From assembly GCA_902787185.1 (NCBI GenBank), contig CADAFP010000008.1, forward strand, positions 1-64,000: DNA of 64,000 bases. Direction: 5' to 3'. The stretch's first letter is position 1. Every line of letters starts with the position of its first letter. This document shows positions 52,998 through 62,922 of this stretch, piece after piece. The position numbers and the translations under genes are program-made. The DNA comes from an uncultured Bacteroidales bacterium. GTDB taxonomy: Bacteria > Bacteroidota > Bacteroidia > Bacteroidales > Muribaculaceae. Below the pieces are notes generated by a model. It did not search any database, was not told the DNA's origin, and worked only from the letters and a program-made list of their open reading frames with translations.

Positions 52998-53909
52998 TTA
53001 TTTGTTTCTATCAAAGCATATCTCTCTGATGAAGTGCTGCCAGCGGTCCTCTTCGGGAGGAATCCACTGCCAATTACCGTAATAGCGCTCAAGGTGCCTT
53101 ATCGGCTGATGGGGTAGAAATACAGTGCTGCCTTCAAACTCACCTGTAGTGGGCGGGCAAAATTCATCGACAGGGATAGGACGCCATGTGTAATCTCCAA
53201 GCAAGTCAGAGACATATCCTGTCTGTTTATCACTAGCGCAGAAACTGTCCACAAGGTTCATCCATCGTTGATAGCTCATGAACGAGAACATAAAACCCAA
53301 AGACTGACGTAGCCAGTAATTGATCTTGGTTGGAGTGGTATGCATCATTAGTTTACGATACAGCGGACTACTGGTCTTATACTGGCTTACTGAAGACCCA
53401 ATGTACATCAAAGCCATTCCGACAAAGCGGCAAACCTTATTTCGCAGTGGACTATCAGGAATCGAGTCCAGCGGAAAAATATCCACAAAGATACCCTGCT
53501 TAGGGCTACCAGTATCCTCGACTCCAGCAGGAATGAATTTGGTTTTAGTATCAATCACCTTGGCAAAACGTCCGAAGGTTCCATTCTTGCTATTGGGGGC
53601 ATAAACCTTGAGATGCTCTGGTAGTTCATCAGCATAAACATTGATCAACAATTCATAATCTCTGCGTGGCATAAAAAGGTCCATATCGTCATCCCAAGGA
53701 ATGAACCCACCATGACGTATTGCACCAAGCACCGAGCCATAGGCAAGCATCACGGTCAAATTATTCTTGACACAAACGGCCTCAATCTCCTTATACATCT
53801 CAAGAAGATGATGTTGAAGACGAGACCTCTCTTCATCGGTCATCTGATGCACATCGCCTGAGCCGTAGCAGGCTTCCTGCAGCAAATCTTTGGTTCTAAT
53901 TATATTCAT
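52998..53909 (-). CDS. LicD-family phospho-ligand transferase 6
   Basis: 303 residues, GAIRHGGFIPWDDDMDL at 62-78, VFVDIFPLDSIPDSP. This member is clearly distinct from LicD 1-5 (longer N-terminus, different C-terminus) and most like stand-alone phosphocholine-type transferases of Bacteroidales. It is the first LicD in the direction of transcription. Confidence 0.88.
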   Translation of the reverse strand: MNIIRTKDLLQEACYGSGDVHQMTDEERSRLQHHLLEMYKEIEAVCVKNNLTVMLAYGSVLGAIRHGGFIPWDDDMDLFMPRRDYELLINVYADELPEHLKVYAPNSKNGTFGRFAKVIDTKTKFIPAGVEDTGSPKQGIFVDIFPLDSIPDSPLRNKVCRFVGMALMYIGSSVSQYKTSSPLYRKLMMHTTPTKINYWLRQSLGFMFSFMSYQRWMNLVDSFCASDKQTGYVSDLLGDYTWRPIPVDEFCPPTTGEFEGSTVFLPHQPIRHLERYYGNWQWIPPEEDRWQHFIREICFDRNK

Positions 53910-53984
53910 TCTTTATTAATATCACTAACCCAGGCTTTCCTCACTAAAGAATTATAAGCGAGATTGTTTTTATACAATCCATTT

Positions 53985-55052
53985 TTATTCTTTGGCAGCA
54001 CTTCCCTGAATTACTGAGCTCAGCACTGCACTCACATGATCTACTATATATTTAATTAGCCACGAAATGACAAAGGTCAACACAATAGCCCAAATGACAA
54101 CCAAATTGACATCATTAAATATTGTAATCGCTGGCTGATAAAACCACCTTACCGCTTGGGTAAAGAACAGGGCATGGAAAAACCACATGTAAGTGCTCAC
54201 ATTGCCCACCTGGACAAGCGCCACCCTAAGCGGCTTTAACTCAAACCGATTGAAAATGACCACAAGAGAACCGATAAGCAGGGGAACAAAGAAAAAGTCA
54301 TATTGGAATCCATTCCACCCCCACCGGTAATACCTTATCCATAAGGTCACAATAAAAACCGTCAATGCCAAACACAGGCACAACCATCTGGACATCCCAT
54401 TTAGATTGAGTCGTTCGTAATAGTGCTTATGCCCAAACAAATAGCCTAATACCATTGCAGGGGTCATCATCATGCAATTACAGAATGCCATGGCCGGTTG
54501 ATTAGTGCTAACATCAAGCACATAGTGTGCAGCATACATCAGCAGCGTTGACAGTACTGTGAACAACAAAGTGTAAAAGATAGGGCTGCGATCAATCACC
54601 CGGGAGACAAATGGCAAGACCATTACCGCATAGATGTAGAAATAGACAAACCAACTATAATAGTTGAAATGCGAGTCAATGCCAAACAGGTTATAGAGTA
54701 TCTTTTTCCAGCCGATTGCTGTCACGTCATCCCAACAAAAAGGGAATGTAAACACCAACAGTATCACCCAAAAGGGAATGAGCAGTTTTTTGATATGTCT
54801 AAGAGCGTAGCCCCAGTTGCGATTCTTTGAGAAGGAATAACCAAAACCCACCATGAATGTAAACAGGCCGATACAGACCTTAAAAACCCCATGCAACCTT
54901 GGATTAATCACATTTGAAAAATCAAGAGCGACATCATAATGAGCATCGGCATAACAATGCAAAAGCATCATGAAAATAAGGGCTAATCCTTTAACGATAG
55001 CCGACATTTCCTTATCAAACCGCATGGGCCAATGATTCTGATTACTCATCAA
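53985..55052 (-). CDS. Membrane O-acyltransferase (acyltransferase 3 family)
   Basis: 355 residues, about ten membrane spans. DKEMSAIVKGLALIFMMLLHCYADAH contains the family histidine; KxxxxIK replaced by a degenerate N-terminal motif compared with the copy at 17765. Transfers an acyl group to the polymer in the periplasm by analogy. No relation to the broken gene at 40108 beyond family membership. Confidence 0.85.
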   Translation of the reverse strand: MMSNQNHWPMRFDKEMSAIVKGLALIFMMLLHCYADAHYDVALDFSNVINPRLHGVFKVCIGLFTFMVGFGYSFSKNRNWGYALRHIKKLLIPFWVILLVFTFPFCWDDVTAIGWKKILYNLFGIDSHFNYYSWFVYFYIYAVMVLPFVSRVIDRSPIFYTLLFTVLSTLLMYAAHYVLDVSTNQPAMAFCNCMMMTPAMVLGYLFGHKHYYERLNLNGMSRWLCLCLALTVFIVTLWIRYYRWGWNGFQYDFFFVPLLIGSLVVIFNRFELKPLRVALVQVGNVSTYMWFFHALFFTQAVRWFYQPAITIFNDVNLVVIWAIVLTFVISWLIKYIVDHVSAVLSSVIQGSAAKE

Positions 55053-55139
55053 TAAATCTCCTCCGATTGCACTTTTATCGCCCTTACATGTGGGGGCATA
55101 CTATTCATCTTAACTTGCCGGTTGGCATGCCAGGCATTT

Positions 55140-56327
55140 TTATTTCCTCCACCAATAGAGGTCAAAGCCCTTGAAGCCGGACGTTCCGTAATAATAAATA
55201 AAGAACATAAAGAATGAAAAACCTGAATACAGGAAGTAGGTGAGTGCCGTTCTGCGGTCTTGGTCTTTCCACAGGTTCATGCGCAATAGGGGATAAGCAA
55301 TCACAACAGGATATATGAACCATGACAGATAGGCAAAACGATTGGAGAAAGCGGCACGGATAACCATAATCCAGAATGCGTTACACAACAAGTAGGTGTT
55401 GGCAATCACTGAATAAGCCTTATCTGTGAAGCGACGATATCGTGTTACATACCAGATCATCACTACCGGGGCGGCACTATACATAAGGAAGTCCCAACGA
55501 AAACCAGTTCCACGAAAAATAGATGCGGTCCTTTCAGTCATATTTGCACTGGAATACTGCTCCATACGGTCATCAAAACCCAGTGAAACAAAGAACTGCT
55601 CGACCATCGGACCTGCAGCAAGGGATACACCAATCGATATAAACCAGAATCTAAGTGCCAGTTTAGTATTTTTTAGATAGTACCATGACCCCAGTGCCGC
55701 CACAGCAGGCAAGGTGGCAGAGCGATGGATGCCCATGGACAAGAAAAAAAGGACAAATGCTAAATTCCTACTTAACTTTGATTCGTCTGCATTAATCAAG
55801 AAAGCAATCGCCAAGAGTGACACGCTACAAGCCAAGCCATTGCGGATACCATTGGTGCCAAAACTATAGAACTGGAACGCAATAAAGAAGAAGAGCATCA
55901 TCAGCCAAAGATTTCTTCTGGTGTGTTTCCATGCAAAAGCAAACATGCAACCGATATAACCGAACTCAATAACCAAGAAAAATTCATTGACATTTAAGCC
56001 CATTCGTTGACAGGCAACCATAATATTGCTCCAAAGCCACTCTGTGTGAAGACTGATAGGACGAAAGATCTGAGAGCCTCCCCTATAAGCATAAGCATAA
56101 AGACCCATATCCACAAAAGCGTTTGACACAGGCCTCAAACCGAGATAGAATGTGACCATCAAAGTCAATATAAAGGCAACGCTCTGCATGGGTGATTTCT
56201 CGGCATGCAAAATCTTCTGAGAGTTAGAGCCAACGTGGTAAAGGACTGTGGCCCAGGAGATCACAAGTAAGAAGAAAAAGAATACTGTATTGTAGTAGTA
56301 CGATTCAACAAACTCAACGGCATTCAT
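55140..56327 (-). CDS. EpsG-like polysaccharide polymerase (Wzy type)
   Basis: 395 residues, about eleven hydrophobic spans and a large loop between residues 220 and 290. Features such as NSQKILH, FTLGLRPVSN-like (TFYLGLRPVSNAFVDMGLYAYAY) and GTNGIRNGLACSVSLLAIAF match the EpsG family of oligosaccharide-unit polymerases. It probably links lipid-carried repeat units in the periplasm and is the only polymerase candidate in the window. Placed between two glycosyltransferase/acyltransferase blocks. Confidence 0.85.
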   Translation of the reverse strand: MNAVEFVESYYYNTVFFFFLLVISWATVLYHVGSNSQKILHAEKSPMQSVAFILTLMVTFYLGLRPVSNAFVDMGLYAYAYRGGSQIFRPISLHTEWLWSNIMVACQRMGLNVNEFFLVIEFGYIGCMFAFAWKHTRRNLWLMMLFFFIAFQFYSFGTNGIRNGLACSVSLLAIAFLINADESKLSRNLAFVLFFLSMGIHRSATLPAVAALGSWYYLKNTKLALRFWFISIGVSLAAGPMVEQFFVSLGFDDRMEQYSSANMTERTASIFRGTGFRWDFLMYSAAPVVMIWYVTRYRRFTDKAYSVIANTYLLCNAFWIMVIRAAFSNRFAYLSWFIYPVVIAYPLLRMNLWKDQDRRTALTYFLYSGFSFFMFFIYYYGTSGFKGFDLYWWRK

Positions 56328-56358
56328 AACAGATCACTCTGAATTATTATAGTTCTTT

Positions 56359-57360
56359 TCAGCGGGTATAGGCCTTCATCAAGGCGGGACGAAGGACAGA
56401 CAACAATCTTGGGCAACGGAACAATAGGTCAGATAGCAAATGTTTCATTCCTCCCTTAAACGGTGAGTATGGATAAATGCTCCTATCCATCAGCTGCCGA
56501 CGAATCTTTTTCATCATCGAGACATCCACATGGTCACAACAAATGAAAGACGGTACAAACCTTTGCGCAATGTCTTTTTGTTTCCAAGTGATTCTTTCTA
56601 CAACTTTGCTATCGTCCTGAGCCTGTTTTTTCTGTTCCATCAATTCCAAGCCAGCCATCAAATTGTCAATCATCTCGGTATTGCCACTTGCTGGCCCTAT
56701 GCTGGACAATGATGTGTGACGTGTGAAATGATAATGGGACTTACAATCCACGCGCCGCACTTTGATACCGTCGTTCAGAAACACATCAAGGTTGAACAAC
56801 GTTTCCTCAAAGAATGGCAAATCGGTGAACGTGACACCTAATCTGTCAAGCAATTCGTGGCTATAAATGAAAATCCACGTAAAATCAGTCAAATATTTAT
56901 TATAGAAGTCCTTGCTACTACCCTCCCATTCAACACGTCCCTTGTAATGAGGAAGAGGAAGGACATCAACATCCTCGATAATATTGGTCTGAAAGGACAA
57001 GATGCCAATATCATCACGAAGATAATCATTGAACATGGCCTGATAGGCTCCAGATGACAATGCATCATCAGGTGAGAAGAAGGTAATCCAACGGCCACGC
57101 GCAGCACGCAAAGCATCGTTGCATGCTTGAGCGAAGCCACCATTTCGTTCTTTATTGATGAGTACTGTGTTGTGTGGATGCTTGCGGCAGAACGATTGCA
57201 GCATCGCCAGTGTACCGTCGGTGCTGCAATCGTTGACGAAAATAATTTCCATCGATTCCTCGTCATCCCACTGTTGCTCCAAGCACCAGAGTGAACGATC
57301 TAGATATCTCTCTACATTATAGCACGGTATGAGAACCGACAAATGAAAAGGATAATCCAT
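56359..57360 (-). CDS. Glycosyltransferase family 2
   Basis: 333 residues. LSVLIPCYNVERYLDRSLW, VNDCSTDGTLAML and SPDDALSSG. The usual DxD is replaced by SPDD, as seen in some GT2 members. Middle region has DWTDFTWIFIYSHELL-like (DFTWIFIYSHELLDRLGV) acceptor-side features. It starts 15 bases after the acyltransferase stop upstream. Confidence 0.88.
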   Translation of the reverse strand: MDYPFHLSVLIPCYNVERYLDRSLWCLEQQWDDEESMEIIFVNDCSTDGTLAMLQSFCRKHPHNTVLINKERNGGFAQACNDALRAARGRWITFFSPDDALSSGAYQAMFNDYLRDDIGILSFQTNIIEDVDVLPLPHYKGRVEWEGSSKDFYNKYLTDFTWIFIYSHELLDRLGVTFTDLPFFEETLFNLDVFLNDGIKVRRVDCKSHYHFTRHTSLSSIGPASGNTEMIDNLMAGLELMEQKKQAQDDSKVVERITWKQKDIAQRFVPSFICCDHVDVSMMKKIRRQLMDRSIYPYSPFKGGMKHLLSDLLFRCPRLLSVLRPALMKAYTR

Positions 57361-57374
57361 TCTCTAAAGCCCAT

Positions 57375-58379
57375 TTACAATTTTAACAGGAAACGCAAAG
57401 GAGTTCTCCTCAACAACTCAGAAAGACCAGCAGAGACAGTCATATTGACTAAAACAATGAGGACTACTAAAGCTGGATTTAACTGAATTCCTCTGATTGA
57501 CGGGAAAAGCGTTCCGGCAATCGCAAGAAGTAACAAGTGGAAGATGTAGATGCCCAACGAATTATCTGCCAAAAACGAGATGTAGCGCTTCAGCGCCCCT
57601 TCCTTCAAACGCAAATCCTTTACCCAAACAAAGAGCGCAACAGACAACAACAGGGCACCAAACGTCGGGAAACAATAATTACCACTATCAAAAGGCACAT
57701 GACTATAGTTAGTCACTGCCGTAGCCTCAAGAGCAAGCAGAGCAAGTCCTATGGCAGCAGGCAGTATCAACAGCCATTTGTTGATATGTTTGTCATCATT
57801 TCGCAGATAATCACCTAAATACAGATATACCACACTGTAAAGTGTGAAAAGCCCCACATGCCCCCACTTGGGCATTGTAGCACTTGGGTCACGCAAAATG
57901 ATAATATCCCATGCCAAATTGGTTGCAAAAGGGAAAATCAACAAAAACGCAACTGCACACCACCGACACCAAACTGGCAATTTGCCTAATAAAAAGCTGA
58001 CCACGTATAAGATAGCCAACGTATACATGAACCAATAATAGTTATTTATTGGCGCATAGGCCGACCAATCATTGTGTCGTATCGCAACTATGACCTGCAT
58101 GACCAATCCCCAGAAAAAGCCAACAAATATGGAACGGGCTGCCTTCACTACAGTTTTCTTTAAGTCATAGCCTTTTCTCACTGTCAAGGCACCATTAACC
58201 ATAAAAAACAATGGCACACCGCAAGCGCAAAAAAGTCTAAAAATCTGAGTCAGATTAGGATAATAATAGACTCCCTCGCGATATCCCACGTCGAGCATAC
58301 CGGTATGGTACAAAACCACCAAAAAAGCAGCTAATACCTTTAAAGCATCATATCCGAATATACGCTTTTTTTCTTTCAT
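57375..58379 (-). CDS. Membrane O-acyltransferase (acyltransferase 3 family)
   Basis: 334 residues from the ATG at 58379, which has AAGAGAGG just before it; a start at 58433 would overlap the upstream GT2 stop. IFGYDALKVLAAFLVVLYHTGMLD carries the D-x2-K and H hallmarks. About ten hydrophobic spans. Related to OafA/YrhL-type transferases. Confidence 0.88.
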   Translation of the reverse strand: MKEKKRIFGYDALKVLAAFLVVLYHTGMLDVGYREGVYYYPNLTQIFRLFCACGVPLFFMVNGALTVRKGYDLKKTVVKAARSIFVGFFWGLVMQVIVAIRHNDWSAYAPINNYYWFMYTLAILYVVSFLLGKLPVWCRWCAVAFLLIFPFATNLAWDIIILRDPSATMPKWGHVGLFTLYSVVYLYLGDYLRNDDKHINKWLLILPAAIGLALLALEATAVTNYSHVPFDSGNYCFPTFGALLLSVALFVWVKDLRLKEGALKRYISFLADNSLGIYIFHLLLLAIAGTLFPSIRGIQLNPALVVLIVLVNMTVSAGLSELLRRTPLRFLLKL

Positions 58380-58413
58380 ACCTCTCTTGATTTCCTTAAA
58401 TCCAACTACCCAC

Positions 58414-59349
58414 TCACACTCGTTTTGACACATAACGGGCCAACCAGTAGCTATGGGAAACTAACCAAGCAAACCGACTCATCCTGCGTGAAGAAATGCC
58501 TGTTTTGGCAATGAGGTGGCCATCACGACGGACCTCTTCCTGCAACAATTTCACACTTGAGTCATGACGATAATCACTGACTGCAGCACTTTTCAGAACT
58601 TGCGTCATCTCGCATGCAAAACGAGCGTGAGCAATATCGCTGTATTGTGGCCATGTCTCATCAACATCGTTGCAGATAGCGTTCCATACAGTATAAGCGG
58701 TAAATTTCTTGCCGTTAAAACGTTGAAGGGACAAACTCGTTGCATTTGGGCTATAATGATACAGCCTCTTGTTGATAGCTACTACATGATTGACTCGTTG
58801 CAGCACCTGCCATACCATAAGGGCGTCTTCTCCAAAGGAAACCGAACGGTCAAACTCCAAACCTTCAAGATGCTCTCTCTTTAACAGCTTATTCCATAGC
58901 ATGCCACGAAATCCACGATGACGCAAAAACTCCCGGATGACAGTTTCCTTGTCATACACCCGAGCCACACGCTGGTTGAAAACAATCATGTCGGCACCAG
59001 TCTTCTCCTGTTCTTGCAGGAGTATTTTTACCGTGTCGGGGGCAATAGTGTCATCACTGTCAACAAACAGGACCCAATCACCTATCGCCTTGCTCAACAA
59101 GCCATTGCGCGTCGCAGCGACACCATTGTTGGACTGGCTATACACCTCAATGCGGCGATCGTCCCGTGCCAGTTCTTTCATCAATTCCCATGAGCCGTCG
59201 GTAGAGCCATCATTGATGAGAACAATCTGCAGATTAGTGTAGGTTTGGGCAGTTATTGACTGCACACACACCTTCAGGAAATCCGCAGCATTATAGACCG
59301 GCACAAGAATTGACACTAATGTGGGCTTTTCACCAGTTCCCATAATCAA
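58414..59349 (-). CDS. Glycosyltransferase family 2
   Basis: 311 residues. VSILVPVYNAADFLKVC, INDGSTDGSWELM, FVDSDDTIAP and the downstream FGEDALMVWQVLQ. Standard GT2 with intact DxD. Overlaps the next upstream GT4 gene by four bases (ATGA). Donor unknown. Confidence 0.9.
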   Translation of the reverse strand: MIMGTGEKPTLVSILVPVYNAADFLKVCVQSITAQTYTNLQIVLINDGSTDGSWELMKELARDDRRIEVYSQSNNGVAATRNGLLSKAIGDWVLFVDSDDTIAPDTVKILLQEQEKTGADMIVFNQRVARVYDKETVIREFLRHRGFRGMLWNKLLKREHLEGLEFDRSVSFGEDALMVWQVLQRVNHVVAINKRLYHYSPNATSLSLQRFNGKKFTAYTVWNAICNDVDETWPQYSDIAHARFACEMTQVLKSAAVSDYRHDSSVKLLQEEVRRDGHLIAKTGISSRRMSRFAWLVSHSYWLARYVSKRV

Positions 59350-60542
59350 TGAGCGGCCAACCAGCGCCGCTGTGCTTCCTGCAAGTTGTTCAATAAAGAT
59401 TCAGCTGCAGCAGGGCCATTAAAATTGCTGCGCACAAACTCACAACCTGCTTTAGCAATTGCTTCTAATTCTTGCTGGTGCTCAGGCTGCTGGTAATAAG
59501 ATATCTTGGCTTTTAAATCGTCAAGCGTGCCGTCATAGCCTATATAATGGACACCCTCTTTCATCCCGTAATCCTCATAATAACCGACAGTCTGACCGAT
59601 ATAGGCACATCCTGAAGCCATTCCCTCAACAAAGCCAATGCCTGGAAGTCCTGTTATCTCCTCGCCAACTACACACATCTTATAATCGTTGAACTTCTCA
59701 ACCATGTCAAAAGAGTAGTATTTCTTCTGATGGCCAGTGAAGAATTTGGAATGCAGTCGAGCGATGGTTTTCTTGATGACACTGTCAGATTTTTTGACAG
59801 CCATCTGCTTAATATTTTCCAGATAATCGCTGTTAAAACAATCCACCCAGGGTTTCAATTCCTCAGCATGGTCATAGACCTGTTTGCGAGCAGGTTGCAG
59901 GCAATTTGTACCATAATACTTGCGAATATATTCGGGATAAGTGATAGTACCAACCGACACGGCCTTATTCTGGCGTTCCGAGAAAGGTTTCACCACCTTA
60001 AACCGTTCGCCATAAACAAACGGGATAACCAAATATTGCTTGTGGAACCAGCTAAAGTAATCGTTAAAGCCTACAAAATGCTTCTGAAGGTCACTTTCAT
60101 TATAAATCAAGTCAGGGTCTAATTTTTCCATGACCCGAGCCTGTCCCACCAGGAAATGCAATTGGCTCAGTGCAACAAATGCGCCAGGACGACTGCTAAA
60201 ATCGAACTGAGGCCTAAAGAATTCATAGACCACAACGATATCATCATGCCGGATGTCACTCTCCTTCTTCAGAACCTTGACTTTCTTACTCGGAATGCCG
60301 TTTTTACTCATCACAATGCGGTGCTCAAGGAATCGAAATGACTGCAGGAAGGCATTACGCGTTGTGTAAGACAGCGACAGGCCTCGCTTGTTGATGTAGG
60401 AGCAAACTTCCACATCATCACGCGAAAGCAGATAGTCAAGGAAATATTTATGTTTTATGGCAACCGACTGTTTGAAGATGTACTTATTTAGCGTCTTCAC
60501 AAGGAATTCGTTGCCATGGAGATTCACAAATACGATTCGCAT
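59346..60542 (-). CDS. Glycosyltransferase, GT-B fold
   Basis: 398 residues. N-terminal VFVNLHGNEFLVKTLNKYIF is not typical, but the C-terminal KMCVVGEEITGLPGIGFVEGMASGCAYIG and GYYEDYGMKEGVHYIGYDG match the donor-binding site of GT4/GT1-type enzymes. It shares a four-base ATGA overlap with the following GT2. Acceptor unknown. Confidence 0.8.
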   Translation of the reverse strand: MRIVFVNLHGNEFLVKTLNKYIFKQSVAIKHKYFLDYLLSRDDVEVCSYINKRGLSLSYTTRNAFLQSFRFLEHRIVMSKNGIPSKKVKVLKKESDIRHDDIVVVYEFFRPQFDFSSRPGAFVALSQLHFLVGQARVMEKLDPDLIYNESDLQKHFVGFNDYFSWFHKQYLVIPFVYGERFKVVKPFSERQNKAVSVGTITYPEYIRKYYGTNCLQPARKQVYDHAEELKPWVDCFNSDYLENIKQMAVKKSDSVIKKTIARLHSKFFTGHQKKYYSFDMVEKFNDYKMCVVGEEITGLPGIGFVEGMASGCAYIGQTVGYYEDYGMKEGVHYIGYDGTLDDLKAKISYYQQPEHQQELEAIAKAGCEFVRSNFNGPAAAESLLNNLQEAQRRWLAAH

Positions 60543-60616
60543 TTCAGTATAATCTGTTAAGGTTAAACTCTGGTTGCCGTGTGTCCATGGTGATTACAGG
60601 AATCGGTAAAACGGCA

Positions 60617-61366
60617 TTATTGCCCCACCTTCTTCCCGTCAAAAGCCTCCTGCAGAATCTGTTCATACTCAGCAGGTACGCCTGAGAAAATCACATCACT
60701 CCTGTCAATGACATGAATGTGAATATTCTTGCCTTCCCTAATGAGGTGATTGTAAAGCGGAGCAACATATAATTCAGCTTTGCCGTCACACGGATTCTCA
60801 AGATTCTGAGCATAGGCTGTCTTAAAAGATGATGCAGTGCTGAAGTAATACAATCCTGTTGAACAGTAGCGGGAAATCTCGACCTTTTCGGCAGTCTCAA
60901 CCACCAGTGTCGAGTCGTCGGACTCAGTCTTGGCATAGGACCAGTTCTTGCCTGAGCCGACAAATACCTCCAAATATCCATCCCATCCGCTCATATCTGC
61001 AGGGAACGTAAATCCTGGACGGAACGTGTCTATATTGAAAATGAGGACTGGCTCCTCATCAGGCACGTCAGCCCTAATGATACCTTCAAGAACCGTCTCG
61101 GCCTGACCTTTAGTCGGCTGTGGCAAAATGACAACGGTAAAATCTTTGATTCCCATCAGCTCGCATTCCTTCTCGATAAACGTCTTGGTATCAAAGACAT
61201 TCCTTGCCACAAAGACAAAACGGCAAGTATCAAAGTATTTCTCAAAACTTGCCACAGCAAGGTTGAACAAACTCCTGTTCCTCACATAGAGCATATACTT
61301 GGGCAGTACATAACCTGCTTGGGTGAATCGGGAACTGAGACCCGCCATTGGAATGATGATTGTCAT
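60617..61366 (-). CDS. Sugar/polyol nucleotidyltransferase
   Basis: 249 residues. IIIPMAGLSSRFTQAGYVLPKYML forms the nucleotide-binding loop, with ILPQPTKGQAETVLEG and VLIFNIDTFRPGFT metal-site motif. It resembles glucose-1-phosphate-type or NTP-transferase enzymes of capsule loci. It overlaps the kinase-fusion gene by four bases and so belongs to a trio with the phosphatase. Activates the substrate phosphorylated by the kinase. Confidence 0.85.
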   Translation of the reverse strand: MTIIIPMAGLSSRFTQAGYVLPKYMLYVRNRSLFNLAVASFEKYFDTCRFVFVARNVFDTKTFIEKECELMGIKDFTVVILPQPTKGQAETVLEGIIRADVPDEEPVLIFNIDTFRPGFTFPADMSGWDGYLEVFVGSGKNWSYAKTESDDSTLVVETAEKVEISRYCSTGLYYFSTASSFKTAYAQNLENPCDGKAELYVAPLYNHLIREGKNIHIHVIDRSDVIFSGVPAEYEQILQEAFDGKKVGQ

Positions 61367-62922
61367 TTTTTCAAGGATTTAAGTTCAACATATAGTCTCA
61401 ACGCATTGGCCAACATGGCCTTTTGGCGCTCACTGTTATCACTATGTAAGGGCAGCATCGACAGGAACAGATGTATCATGATAGGATACACATTCAACTC
61501 ATCAATGCTGTGACCTGCAAATATCAAGTTGGTGAATTTCTTTTGAGTAGCACGTATGCCGTCAGTGACATCAAACTCGAGCGTGATGTCATAAGGACCG
61601 TGCTCACTGTAAGAGAACATGCCGGCGATAATGAAATCATACAAACCGATGATGGAGTGTGCAAGTTTGCCCACATCATAGCGCAAGTCGCCATAAACCG
61701 ACAGATTACCGTCATTGTCAACCCCTCGCGGATCTATCACCTTGATGCTCTTGGATTTAAAGTCATACAAGATGTTGCTGAAGCAGAAGTCTCCATGCAT
61801 CAACGTTACAAACTCGCATTTGTCGTCGTCAATCATCGCGCCAGTTTCATGCACGATCTCACGAATGGACGGCACAGAAACGCCATTAATCACCCAAGGG
61901 TCATCCAACGAAACGCCTGTTTGTCCACTATATTGCGACAAGCGCTGTAGAGTTTTAGAGAGGTAGAGTTCGTTATTTCTATGGGCAATCTTTTCAATTT
62001 CGGCTTCGGATGCAGGTTTGTACCTTGCTACATCGGCGATGAACTCCTGACAGGCGCTCAAAATATCTGTCCAAACGAACTGAGGATGACGACAAAAGAC
62101 GAAGAGGTTGGCCAACGAGGTCAGATAATAATACTCCATCTCATAGAAGCCTGTTTCGCCATCGTCACCACTGTCCCAAATCGCAGGCGCGTAGTGACGC
62201 AAATCTTTGGGCAGCGACAGGATCCAGTTGGCTTCGGCTCGCATCTTGTTTACATCCCTACTCGACTTGCGGATGGAAAAGCGGTCAATATCCATCGAAT
62301 TGAACGCACGCTGAGTCGTCAGATTAGAGATTGACCTGTAATAAGTATTTACCAGACCAAAGTCCATCCAACTTTCACTCATTACCCTCGTGACGGGTCT
62401 AACGTTGGCATAGTGCTCAACACCACCCATGAAGTCGTTGTGCTGTTCGGTAATTGACTTGATGAGCAATGACGGAGATGAGAACGAGAAGAAACCCGCA
62501 TAGACGGTTTCGTCAAGGGCATCCACCTCGGCCCACGCATAGTTATCCTCAGCCTTTGCCACTACATAGAGGTCGGGCTCCAACGTGATTGAGTTGAACA
62601 ACGTGTCACCATGCAGAATATACAACGGCTCGTCAAAGCGGCCAATGATATTCAGGCAATAAATAATCGACTGTCCCAACGATAGATTGTCGGGGACGGT
62701 TATAAGGTTGGCACCACTTAATGCCAGCTGCTTTTTGTCGTATGGCGTTAATTCGTAAGAAGCAGGTAACGAGATATAGATAGCCTCTTCACTGCCCTTA
62801 AACAGTGACAGCTGATGCATGTAAAGCCTCCTGTTCTGAACAGGAAGCATACATGGTGGAAGCTTGCCCATTTCGGAGGCAAGGCTTGGATTCACATAAG
62901 CGGCTGATGTGATCAGTATCAT
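61363..62922 (-). CDS. Nucleotidyltransferase-like - kinase (APH-fold) fusion
   Basis: 519 residues. The N-terminal 200 residues keep a sugar-nucleotidyltransferase-like outline (KLPPCMLPVQNRRLYMHQL, 20-38; YILHGDTLFNS) but lack a full GxGxR loop and may be inactive. The C-terminal part is a phosphotransferase of choline-kinase/APH type: LMHGDFCFSNILYD at 374-387 and DPRG at 397-400. It probably phosphorylates an alcohol or sugar for the nucleotidyltransferase next door. Flanked by overlapping genes. Confidence 0.85.
   Translation of the reverse strand: MILITSAAYVNPSLASEMGKLPPCMLPVQNRRLYMHQLSLFKGSEEAIYISLPASYELTPYDKKQLALSGANLITVPDNLSLGQSIIYCLNIIGRFDEPLYILHGDTLFNSITLEPDLYVVAKAEDNYAWAEVDALDETVYAGFFSFSSPSLLIKSITEQHNDFMGGVEHYANVRPVTRVMSESWMDFGLVNTYYRSISNLTTQRAFNSMDIDRFSIRKSSRDVNKMRAEANWILSLPKDLRHYAPAIWDSGDDGETGFYEMEYYYLTSLANLFVFCRHPQFVWTDILSACQEFIADVARYKPASEAEIEKIAHRNNELYLSKTLQRLSQYSGQTGVSLDDPWVINGVSVPSIREIVHETGAMIDDDKCEFVTLMHGDFCFSNILYDFKSKSIKVIDPRGVDNDGNLSVYGDLRYDVGKLAHSIIGLYDFIIAGMFSYSEHGPYDITLEFDVTDGIRATQKKFTNLIFAGHSIDELNVYPIMIHLFLSMLPLHSDNSERQKAMLANALRLYVELKSLKK

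Noticed and set aside
53962-53979. Small hairpin GATTGT/ACAATC before LicD 6
   Set aside because: Six-bp stem with no clear T-run on the relevant strand; too weak to list as a terminator.
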